64,000 nt of DNA from Deroplatys truncata. Taxonomy: Eukaryota; Arthropoda; Insecta; Mantodea; Mantidae. The DNA lies in contig CM060977.1 in NCBI GenBank assembly GCA_030765065.1, positions 132,870,295 to 132,934,294 of the forward strand, read 5' to 3'. The notes beneath the pieces were generated by a model. It ran no database searches. It saw only the letters and a list, made by a program, of their open reading frames with translations, and was not told the origin of the DNA. This document shows positions 10,388 to 22,300 of the stretch, piece by piece. The translations under genes were made by a program, and so were the position numbers. Position 1 is the first letter of the stretch. Each line of letters opens with the position of its first letter.

Positions 10388-13300
10388 ACGCACACGCACA
10401 CGCACACGCACACGCACACACGGTCTTGTTTCCAAAAATGCTTTTTTTAGATTCAGGGGGTCTCAAAACATGTATTTCCAGTGAAATCTCGGTATCAAAT
10501 TTTTGGGTGGAGTGCAATACTTCCCTTACTTACTATACGTAGTAGAGAAAGTAAAAATGGCTAATGGAAAAATTAATTGCTAACTTGCCTCCCAGATCTG
10601 TTTTGGTGATTGATAACGCACCATACCATAATGTGTAGTTGGAAAAAGCCCCAACATCTCATACCAAAATAAGATGCAGGACTTACCCCATTCATGAAAG
10701 GATGTTAAATTTGGAGCTTTACAACCTAAGTAAGGATCACAGCCTGCTTCGAAAATGTATGTTGAGTTTATAGGCCATGCGCACAGTGTTCTTGAATTAC
10801 CGCCCTATTCACCAGATCTTAATGCAGTAGAGCTCATCTGGGTTGATATAAAGCAATGGGTAGTGTCATAGAACACAACTTTTAAATTAGATAATGTTAT
10901 TTATGAAAGCTTTGTTAAGAGCACGTTGATGGCATTAGCGTGGAAAAGTGGGAAAATGCCTGTCAATGCGTTATTAAGTAGGAAGACAAATATATTGAAG
11001 AAGAAGAACAAGGCCTGTTTGAAAATGTCATAGAAAGTTTTCTAATCCAAGGTAGAGAATATAGTGATAACGAAGAAGGGTGGAGACAACGAAATGGAGA
11101 TATCTGAAGATGAAACGGAAAATCCTGCATAAGAAAATGACGATGGTCATATTTCTGGTGAAATTTAGTTTATCACACTAATACGGCCCCTGCTGGTTTA
11201 AGACAATGCATTTATGTGACAAGGTTTGTATATAATGTGTAAATATGAAAGAATGATAGAGCAAGTGCAACATGGTGACAATGAACCAGCCATTCAGTGG
11301 TGTGGTGAGGTGTGCTTATGTCATGTCAGCAAAGTCCCATGTCTTCCAACAGACAGCTGCCAGTAGGAAAATGACATACTCTCTCTTCAGTGCACTATGA
11401 AAGTAGGTCACAGGCACAGAACTACTTTCCTTACTGTAGTTAAAAGAACGTCCATAAATAAAACTCAATTTAATTTAATTTTTCCTCCTTTCTTAGATAT
11501 CAAAATTTGAGTTTTTTCTTGCAAAATCTAATCTATTTCTTCCAATGCTAATTTTAAACCAATTAGTGTAATAGAATCAACTGTATATAAAAGATAGACA
11601 TCTATAGATTATTTATAACTGGTATAAAATTAATCTTTTCCTTTATATTTTGTAATATAATTAAGTTAAACAGAATTGGGTTCAACTTACAACCCTGTCT
11701 TAGCTCATTCTCCTGTGTTACTTCTTTGGTTATTGCTCTTCCTTCAAGGTGAATTATTGGTATTTTCATTATATAAAGCTTTTAAAATATTTATCATATG
11801 ACTACTAAACCCCTTATTTGAAAGTTTATATGATAACTGTAACTCAATTCAATCAAAAGATTTTTCTAAATCCACAAAAACCAAATTTAACCTACCTCTT
11901 CTTTCTCTAGACACTTGCTATATTACTTGTTCATAGTTTGTTTATATGTCCAGAAAATATCAAAACCATTTTGACAATTCTTTCATCAGTGAAAATCACC
12001 TTTCTGATAACTATAGTTTACCTGTCATGACATTTCAATGGGGGAACAGGGTAGGAGTCTTTAATTTCCATTTTGGTGAACACTTATACCAGGGGATTCT
12101 CGTGTTTCTTTAATATAAATATGAGAGATATTTTTACACATCCAAGAGGCAGAAAAAGCAAGCTTTAAATTTAAGATTTACTCACATCACTTAAACAGTA
12201 CTGTCTTTCACTTTTTGAGAAGCTGAGTTGTTCTTTATTTTATTGTATTGCTTCCGAAATATAGTTAGTGTGTTTTATGAGGTAGAAAAAATTCTGCAGC
12301 ATTTGCCCAGTTCCACTAAACATTTTTGTGACTTCCTACAAACATGACTAGATATATTTCACAAAAATTTAGTCCCAAATGGTTTATGAAAATTATTAAA
12401 ATATATGATTATTAGAAAATAATCATGTATTTTTCCATAAGTACAATATAAAATTACATTCTCTCTTAAATAACTTCCATTCTATTCCTACTATCATTCA
12501 CATATCTGTGTTTCTACTTAAATGCATACTTATCTAAACTTTTTCATTATTCATTTCCCTTATTGAGGTTTCCCACTTCCTCTAGGCTTTAACCAATACA
12601 TCCTCTGAAAACTCAGAAGCATCATCCTGCCAACCTGTTGTTGTGTTGATCTAATTTGCAGAATTTTGATCCATCAATTTTTCCCTTGCTAGTCAATATA
12701 AATTGTATATCTTCCCATCTGGTACAGTTTTCTTCAATTCTGGGCATTCTAGTAGATGTTCTCCATTTAAAATCTTGTCAGCATTGCAAATTTTACATAC
12801 TTTGTCATTCATAAAACTAAATATATGTAGATGTTCCACCAAACAGTCATGTCTAGTGGCTAATCTGAAGTGAGCAACGGCTTCTTTCCTTGGGACATTT
12901 TTTATTTTTTGTACTATTTCTTTTATGTTGGAGTAATTTTTGTTAGTAATTTCCTTTTGAATATTATATTGGTATTTTTGCTCTATATTAATTTTGACAT
13001 TTTTTTTGGTTTCATATCTATTACACAAGACTTTATAGGTTTTGAATATAACACTGCATCCTTTTTGGTCAGAAAGTCTGTCTCGTTACCATTCACTCTC
13101 ACATGTGCTGGTATCCACAGTAATATTATCTGTTGAAATTTTGTTTGGAGTAATCTATAATAAGATCTCACATCCTTAATATTATAAGATTCATCTGGAC
13201 TATCATATTTGAATGGCAGAAACTGAGTCTGTGAGAACAACTACTTTATTCTCTTTTATATCAGTCCTGTAGTATATCTGTTGTAATGCTTATTGTATTG

Positions 13301-16300
13301 CAACAACTTCACCGTCAAAATTTGTGGATTGTCTAGGCATTGTAAAATAATGTGAAAAGTATTTACAGTATATACCACCTCCCACATTATTTCTCAATTT
13401 ATCTGCAAAACCATCTGTATAAATTCTAAGTCACTGTGTTTCCGGGAATTGATTATGTAGATGTTCAAGTGTAGCAATTCTGCATACTTCTAGTGAGTCT
13501 TCTTGTTTATTTAGTTGTTCTATCAGCTCTTTATTTGTGGCCAACTTGATAAAATCCATTGGATTAGTTCTAGGAGGATGAGGAGTGCATTTTTCTGATA
13601 AATTTAGGTAATTATAATTCTTTTCTAAAAAGGATTTGTTTGTAAACTGTGTTTTTAGCTTGTATTCTCTAGGTAGTTGAAACCATTGATGTTTGCTTGG
13701 GTTTGTTTTGAATTTTACATATAATTGTGCAGCTTGTATTTCAATGTTGGCTTTCATTGGGTTATTATTTGTTCCAGCAAGAAGTGCACTAACTGGCGTT
13801 GTTTTCACTGCTCCTGTTATCAATCTTAAACACTGAATTTGACATTTGTCAATCATGCTCATTTTATTGTCGGTTGCAATTAATAGTAATGCACATCCAT
13901 GTTTTAATACTGGTTTTATGTAGCTGTTGTATGTTTTATTTAAAACTGCTATTGAACCTGTTTATATCCGGCTAATCTCTTCAATATGTTATTTCTTTTA
14001 GTAGCATTTGCGTGACATTTTGTACATGGTCTTTCATTTTTAATTTTCTATCTAGTGCAATTCCTAGATATTTAATTTCTTCAGCATATTTTATTTGTTT
14101 CCCATTGATTTTAAGTTTTTTTCTCTGTTATCAAAATGTTTCATGGTGTAAACTTGATATTTAGTTTTTGCTACATTAATGGACATGTTATTTAGTTTTA
14201 CCCAATTAATTAATTTGACTAACACATTTTTTTATTTTTTCTTCTAATCTGGTATATACATTCTCGTCATTTTTTTCAGCCGTCCATAGAACTACATCAT
14301 CTGGAAACATTGCAATGTTTATTCCGTCTTGTTTTATAAACTTTGGCATATCATTAATATATATTAAATAATATAGGACTAGATACTGCATCCTGTGCTA
14401 TTCCAGTTTTAAGTTGGGAGTATTTGGATAATGTATTCTTCCATTTGACTGCAATCCATCTTTGTTGTAAAAAAATTTTTATACCATCTAATTATATTTT
14501 TGGGCAGTTCATTTGTATTAGTTTTTTCATTAGCATCTCTTTCCATACAACATCAAAGGATGTTTGAAAATTATAAATACTTTATAGTTTACTTTTCACG
14601 TCTTCTATTAATCTAGATGCTTGGTGAACGGTTGAGTATTGTCTTCTAAATCCAGCCTGTTCATCTGCTAGTAGCTTATTTGTTTCTAGATAGTACATTA
14701 ATCTATTGGTAACCATTTTATCAGCTATTTTTGCCGGAATTGAGGTCAATGATATGGCTCTATAACTTTTTGTTTCATTTGTGGGTTTTCCTGGTTTCAA
14801 AATTGTGATTACTAGTGCTTTGCACCAGTTTGATGGCATATTCTCTTGTTCGTACCATATTTAATTAATAATTTCTTTTAGGCTCTTATTCCAAGATTTT
14901 TAATATACTCTAGATGTACATATAAGATCTGGTCCTGCTTGTTTTTTTGTTTTTTATGTCTTAATTGCCTGTTGTAATTCTTCCAATTGGAACTTTGAAT
15001 CAAGACAAGAGGTACCTACTGTTTGTATTTTTTATATTTCTATCATATTGAATTTTTTTAATATTCTGTTATCTTTTACCAAATGTTTTTTTAGTATATT
15101 AATTTTCTTATAATGTTGATTAAATTCATTGGCTATTTGTATATATTTTTCTTACCTTTTTACTTTCTCTACTACATATAGTAAGTAGGGGAAGTATTGT
15201 ATTCCACCCAAAAATTCGATACCGAGATTTCACCGGAAATACATGTTTTGAGACTCCCTGAATCCAAAAAAGCATTTTTGGAACAGCATAACTCAGAAAC
15301 GAACAGTCAGATAAACACCAAACTTGGTATTTAGGTTCAGTATCTTCCAGAGATGCGACACAAAGGTTTTCAAGAAAATCCCCCCACCCCAGAGTACCCT
15401 TTACATGGAACATTTTTCGAAAATTTTAATTTTCTCAAAAATGGCTTAACGATTTTGATTAAAATATCATATGTTTAAGGTATTTTCATGACGAATGAAA
15501 CGTATATCTCGAATTTTCTGGGAATGTCTCCAAAAGTGTTCTTCATTCTGAATGGCTTTTGCATAACTGGTAAACCATAAGAGATAGACAAAATTTTTCT
15601 GCACAAAAAATGTAGATCGCGTTAAAATACACAAAATACACAATTTATGTCATATACATTTTTTGTTCTTGAGTGAACCGTTTTCGAGATATTGCTTGTT
15701 ATTCCCTTAAATTTTCCAATACTTATACTTTTTCTCAAATTAGTTATTCATTTTTTTTATGACCTGGACATGCAAAGAGAATGGAATGTGCCACATAGCA
15801 ACCAGCGCTTAAAAGATTTGACTATCGCTTAAAACCTACCATATTCCCTTTGCATCTACAAGAAAACTAGCAATAAGATTGACATCTCGATTAACATGAA
15901 GCATATGGAGAATAAGTTTGTACAAGAGTAGAGAAAGTCATGTGAGTGTAACACATCAGATTTTTTAATTTATGTACTTTTGTTACTATTGGCATACTTT
16001 CCATTTATATTGTTAATATGCTTATATACTTGGTGCTATTAGTTCTGTGATTCAGCCCAGATAAGAATTTATTATAACATTGACGTTTGGATACTACCAA
16101 TTCTCTTTTATAAGATCTTTTTTTTCTGCATTCTATTACATCCTCCTTATTTTTAGTGTTTTGTGCTAAATCTCTAGCACTATTTCTTTCAACATTTAGT
16201 GTTTCCAATTTCTTGCTCCAAAAGGGTTTATATTTTTTAGGTTTGCCTCGAGGGATATTTTTATTTGCTTATTTTAATATTATATCGTTAAATTCCTTAA

Positions 16301-19300
16301 CCATTCGACTAGCATTCTGTGACAAGTCTGAGCCTTGTACTTCATTTTCTGTACTTTTTTTATATTTAGACCAATTAGCTTTTTTAAAATTCCAAGTATA
16401 TCATTTTTCAATATTTGGGCTTTGTTTTTTAGTGTCAGTAATTGTAATTATGGCTCTATGTCCACTTCCTCCATCTTCAGAAACTAATCTTCTTGTATTG
16501 TTAATTTGGTCATTTGACACTATTATCAGATCTGGGTTAGTAGAGTTTCCTGTATAGTGTATGTATGTGTTAGGGTCTGCATCTTGATATATCAACTGTA
16601 CCTGTTTAGTATTTATAGTCTTTTAGTATCTTCCCTGCTGAATCTACGTCTTTATATCCCCATTGTCTTGAGTGTGCATTAAAATCTTCTAAAATAAACG
16701 TTTTCTTCTGTGGTTCTATTATATCCATATTTAAATTCTGATTACCAGGTGGGTTGTAAACTGAATAAATGGTATATTTTGCATTATTTTTATATACGGT
16801 TGTTTGTGTAATTTCTGATTTGTCTTGCTCATTCATTTCCTTAATTATATTAAATTTAAACTTAATTCTGATTTGACTCCAACAATTACCCCACTAGCCA
16901 CTTGTTTCCGTTTATTCATATGATAAAGATGAAAACTTGTAAAATTACAGTACATGATGTCATCATTATAATTTGCTTATAAGATGCTGAAAACATCTGT
17001 CATATTTTCTGATCATTTCATCCACATACTGTCTTTTTGCTACATTTTTGGTAAATCCACCGGCGTAACCATGCCAACTTGCAACCATGCTTTTATTTAA
17101 CCATACATTTTCTCCCTATAAACAAAAGGATGGTGTAAAAATAAAAAGGAATTAATAAATTCTTGAAGATATTGGAACAGACTGCATAAGACTTTAATTT
17201 TTGGTGGATAGGGATAAAATGCACTTTTACATAGCTTTTGTTTTAGTTAGGAACAGAGTTTCAAACTCTGGACATGTATACTTATTTCTGTGTGGTATAA
17301 TTATTTTGGTTTTCTTGCAGTCCTGTAGAATGGATAAACCCGACTTGTTTCTTCTTATGCTGGGGCAATCCATAAAATACTTGCACTGCTTTTCAGATTC
17401 TGCACAAATAGGACATTCAGTGTATTCAAGTGTTTTTTTTGTTTATTTACAAATTTTAATTCATTCTTTGACTAAATACTGCAATATTCTTTCATGAGAG
17501 TTACATTTGTTCTTTGTGGAATAATTAAAATTCTTTATCAGATAATGCAAGAAGGCTGCAGTTTTACCAGGGGCATCATTTGCTGCCCCCCCCACTCCCT
17601 AGGTATGAGAAATGATTAACACTACATTGCTCTACCAAAAGAAAAATTACGACAATTGTACTTTTAATACAGATATTTTACATTTGAGAAGCAAAAGATG
17701 ATTTTCTTTTAGGCTAAATGTGTTGTTAAAATTCACATGAAAATTAGGCAAACTGCTTCAGGCAATCTTGCCCTCCCTAAGAAGAAATTGAAATGACGCT
17801 CCTAGTTTTACATTACTGAATATTAAGAAAACAAAGCATTCACATTCTTAACTTGCAAGACATAAAGCTTGCCTTCAAAAAAATTATGAATATCCAAAAC
17901 TACATCTATAAATCTGATGTGATACATTTGCATGACTTTCTCTATCTATCTTTGTTAGTGGGTATACAAACTATTCTTACTAAAGCTTATTTTTCTATCT
18001 ACCACATTTAATCCAAACAAACTTTTGCAAAAATAACTACATTACACATTTCATTATAAATACAAACAGAACAGCGATAGTCAAATGTTTAAGAACTGGA
18101 TGCTATATGCTGGTCTTAAAATCCATACTGTTTCCATGCAATTGCAAGAAACAGTTGAATGTTGACAGACTTTAAGAGAATGACCAAGAAATGAACAATT
18201 TGAACCATTAATAACAGATATCTCAGAAACGGCTTATGCAACAAAAGAACTTAAGTCAAATTATGTGTTTTGAAGGGATCTACATTTTTTGTATAGTACA
18301 TTTTCATTTATCGCTTAACATTTACCAGTTATACAAGATTATACAAAATTCCCTCTAAATGAAAAGGACTTTACAGGCTATTCTCAGAAAATTCAAGATA
18401 TACATTTCATTTGTCATATAAACATCTTTGATATATGACATTTTAATCAAAATCATTAGAGCCATTTCTTAGAAAATCAAAATTTTCGAAAAATCTTTAT
18501 GTAAAGGGTAGTTGGGGTGGGGGATTTTCTTGAGATCGTGTCGCATCCTTAGAAGATACTAAACTCAAATACCAAGTTTGGTATTATTAGACTTTTTGTT
18601 TTTGAGTTATGCTGTTCACAGACACACACATGGACATGTTTTCAAAGATGCTTTATTTGTATTCAGGATGCTTTAAAACACTATTTCTGGTGAAATCCCG
18701 GTATCAAATTTTTGGGTGGAATGCAATACTTCCCCGACTTACTATACGTAGAGGAAGTAAAAACGTGACACATGCTGATTTAATCTCACCAATGAACACA
18801 TAAATTATATTTAGATATAATAGATAATTATATTTAAAAGCAATGGATTCAGTAAAAAAAAAAAATTAAGAGAAACTGTATTCTGAAAGACATCTTTACC
18901 TCAATGAACACTTGATACAGCAATGCTAACAGCAGGATTATAATGAACTTAACATGAAGGGATATAATGTGAAGTTAAAAATGGTGCTAACTGAAGCTCT
19001 CTTAATGTAAAGAGAATGATTCTGATTGGTAGTTAGGTTTATTACTCCAAGCTACCACTTCATACCAGTTGGTTTAAATTAGTCACGTGACATCCAGCTT
19101 AACATGACAGGAAGGAAAAGTTTGACATTGCCAAATCCATAAGCTACATTGCATTAAGTTGTCACGTTAAGTTAATCCTAATAGCTCCATTTAATATAAT
19201 GTTAGACTTTCATGTTATGTCACATTAGATTCATCGTAAGCCCAGCTTTAGCCACTAGTGCACTGATAACTTACCTGCTTACATGAGCATATTGTAGCCA

Positions 19301-22300
19301 AACCACATATGCACATGATTAGATATTGTCTGCCTTCATGTGAAGCACACTAAACCGCTTCAGGAAAATGTGACTTAGTATATTTTACTTGCAGTGCAAC
19401 GATATAGAGTATTGCAACACAAAACCAAGTGCACCATCTGGCTAATTTAGTATGTTTCTTTTTCTTCTTTTCTTTGATCTGGTCTCCTAATCATCAATTC
19501 CATGCCTAAATGGAATCTTCAAAAAGTTGGCTTTTGAGGAAATTCATTTTAAGATACTTACCTTTTCCCAATTGCTTATAATGACGACTCGAATGCAATT
19601 CAAAGATTGAGTAAAATTTTAGCATTATTGGTCATTCTCATTCCCATATTCACTTACATGTGATGTCAGTAAAAAATTGATATCCCCTTTTTTTTTAAGG
19701 GGAGTGGAAGTGTGTGGCTTATTTTGACATGCACTGAACCAAGAAAATATACATGTTTCTGGATATACTTGATGATAGATCAGTGTAAAAGATTGTCATA
19801 TCAATATACATACAGCCATATATGTGAAATTTCATGTTCATTGTGTAGTTAATTGGAAAAAAAATCATAACTTCAAAAAGTATTCATAGAAAAATGACAA
19901 ATATTGATATTTTTGGGTTCCTTTTCCCATAAATTACTAAAAGCAGAGAGTGGGTATTTTGCTGTTTAGACATTCTGTTTCATACTGCTACAAATATTCA
20001 GCTGTTAATAAAATTTGAGTCTTTATTTTTTTCCTTCTTTGATAAAATGCAATTTATATTTTTGCTTACAATAATAACTTTGTGTAAACTAGCAGATTAA
20101 TCCATGTCAGTAAGAATTGTAATCATGTTGCTGAAAGTGTTTTGAACTTCCGAAACCACCAGAAACAAAACATGTCAATGACGATACTCAGTTATGCATT
20201 GCAAATTGTAAAAGCCATACACACTTGTTCTACAGAAGTTTTCATTTAGAATAGGAGGAAAGAATGTTATACATGTGTGTGTGTGTGTTTTTTTTTTTAT
20301 AAAGAATTTGTGTTTGCGAGTTTTCCACAATGCCGCTAGTGAGATCTAAATTTAAACATTGCACAAAAAGGGGACAAACTAGATGAAGCAAGAAGCAGAT
20401 GAAGCTAAGGGCACAGTACCAGAGGAGTACAGAAATAAATGTTAAGGAAAGAGCGGATAAAGTAACATTTAGAAGAATTTTGGCAAAGGAAAGGCATCAT
20501 AAAGGTGAGGAAACTTCATTCAGCATGCATAGTAAAAACCAAAAGAGAACTAAATGTGTCATTGTCATTAATGATTTTGATAAGTGTGTTATTTGGCATA
20601 CTATTCATGAATTTTACATTTGACACAAAACATTTCCCGGTGTCCAAATAACTTCAGTACTGAGAGAAAAAATTAATTTTCAAGGGAGCAGCAGCTTATG
20701 ACATGTTATGAGAACGGGCTTTCGATGGAAGAGAACAAGAATTAATAGATGTGTATTAATAGAAAAGCTGATCTGTGTAGCAAAAGAGTAGCCTGTGTAA
20801 CTGCCCTTAAAAGTACAATATCAACTATCAGATGAGATCTATATTCACAGCAGCCATACAACTCCTAAAGACTGGAGCGATGATAGTACATCAGGGCTAC
20901 TGGTACCAGTTTCAAAAGGGAGACGCCTCATCATTTGTTATGCAAGCAGTAAAAACAGATTTGTCTCAATGCTTTGCTCATGTTTTAAGTCCCAGCAAAA
21001 ACCTGAGTACTATCTTAATGAAATGAATTGTGAAAATTATATACGGTGGCTAAGACAAAGTTGAACTCCAAATTTAGAGCCAAATTCAATGCTTGTAATA
21101 AATAATGCATTCTATCACAACATGCAGAAAGACAAGGTCCCAGCATCAAATGCAAATAGAGAGACAACGAAGAGCTGCTTATGTGCTAAAATCATAACAT
21201 TTGATGGAACTATGAACTACTCCAATTATACATCATTAAACTGCATAAGCCCAGACACACAATACATGTCATGGACAAAATACTTGATACTAATGGGCAG
21301 TGTGTATTGATACTCCCTCATCATGCTGGTCTTCACCCCACTGAACTTATTTGGGGTGATATCAAGCAGTGGGTGGGTGCATGCCAATAATATCAACTTT
21401 GAACAGGCAGATGTTCAGTATCTTTGTGAACAAATGTTTGCAGAAGTTGGGAAAGATAAATGGAACAATGTTTGCAACCATGTAGAAAAACTAGAAAATG
21501 AATACTGGGATTCAGAATATATAATTGAAGGTAGAACCAAGTATACTGTAATCATTGACCCAATGGCAGCAGCAGTGAAAGCAGTAATAGGAGTGGTGGA
21601 ATGTCGAGCATGGAGCCTCTAGAAGACTGCAGTGATACTGATAATTAACTGATGAGAATACCTTCATTGTCGTAAAAATGGTGTGTATCTTCATCTTACA
21701 GCGGCTCAACTTTCTGCACACAGTGAAGGTACTTCTGCACCTGGACTAGGGAGTGCAGATACACCAGGGTAAAAGACTTGGGAACAACAGAACATGGTGA
21801 ATGACTCGCTCTTGACTTTCCTATTTGAAAATTTCAGAGGCTAAATTGTTTGGTGGCACCTATATATGTTTCTCAATTAAGGCCTAACCTACACAATTGT
21901 AATGGTAACTTTTTTACTCACCTCTGCATTGTAAATTAATTCAGTGTGTTTAACATGTTCTTATACAGAGTGAAAGGTGACCTATGGTTATCCTTGAAAA
22001 TGATGACTCTTTTTAATGAATAGTACAAAAAATCTTAGTGCGGTTTTACTGTTTTAATACAGTTTTTGAGCAAAAAACAATAATTGCTTAATATTAACTT
22101 TGTTTTAAATGAAGATTTTTACAAAACTTAAATAGTTTTTCAAAAATTTCTTAGAGGAGATTAAAAGATAAATATTTTCTGTATGTTTAAATATATTTTG
22201 AATTAAACAATTCACTTACTATTATAAGCTTTCAAAATTTGTCTCAGTTGAATCTACAGCCATGAGACTACACACCATGACAACACTAAGATCGAAAGAA

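Larger units (their letters stand above)
9570..11100 (+). pseudogene. IS630-type DDE transposase relic, split
   Basis: Left of the insert the frame reads [11 protein letters not shown]; right of it, starting at about 10556, it resumes as [20 protein letters not shown] and APYHNV, so the family A copy interrupts a single codon neighbourhood. Later blocks are [20 protein letters not shown] and NTTFKLDNV. The second catalytic Asp (VIDNAPYHN) and the Glu (NAVELIW) remain, but the reading frame has stops (for example right after APYHNV). The related copy at 20330-21650 supplies the missing N-terminal part of the family. Confidence 0.82.
9065..11436 (+). mobile_element. Tc1/mariner-superfamily (IS630-type) transposon inside the SINE
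   Basis: The left end CAGTAGGGACGATAGCTCTG and right end (reverse complement) CAGTAAGGAAAGTAGTTCTG are terminal inverted repeats, with a TA duplication in the SINE target. It carries a transposase relic (9570-11100), which is itself split by a family A copy. Total span is 2,372 bp, or about 1.43 kb without the insert. Confidence 0.87.
8809..11479 (+). mobile_element. SINE split by a DNA transposon
   Basis: The head and body at 8809-9064 (B-box GGTTCAAACC, then ccttagcatggctttcttca to aagaaccatagta) continue at 11437-11479 (gttaaaagaacgtccataaa and tail). Together they make 299 bp, the same as the 3119-3418 copy. The break falls inside catagta|gttaaa, with TA duplicated. Confidence 0.9.
12640..17540 (-). 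mobile_element. LINE (APE endonuclease, RT, RNase H), decayed
   Basis: Read 5' to 3' on the - strand: a nucleocapsid-like [10 protein letters not shown]...C knuckle (~17430-17370); APE endonuclease with YSVYNPPG and [12 protein letters not shown] (16836-16606) and [10 protein letters not shown] (16595-16401, the SDH motif changed to SGH); reverse transcriptase with [20 protein letters not shown] (14839-14582) and FPDDVVLW (14391-14206, normally F/Y-A-D-D); RNase H with YTDG, FDGE, LTDS and [12 protein letters not shown] (13440-12983); and a terminal CKICNAD...H...C knuckle (13028-12693). Frames are broken throughout. A family A copy (15161-15966) interrupts it between endonuclease and RT. Confidence 0.9.

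Noticed and set aside
10244-10542. Overlapping ORFs rich in Thr-His, Ala-His and Cys-Ala/Val
   Set aside because: They are readings of the CA/CG microsatellite within family A copy A2.
18900-19240. Possible inverted-repeat element from 'ttaacatgaag' and 'cacgttaagttaa' words
   Set aside because: The words do not extend into alignable arms and no target duplication was found.
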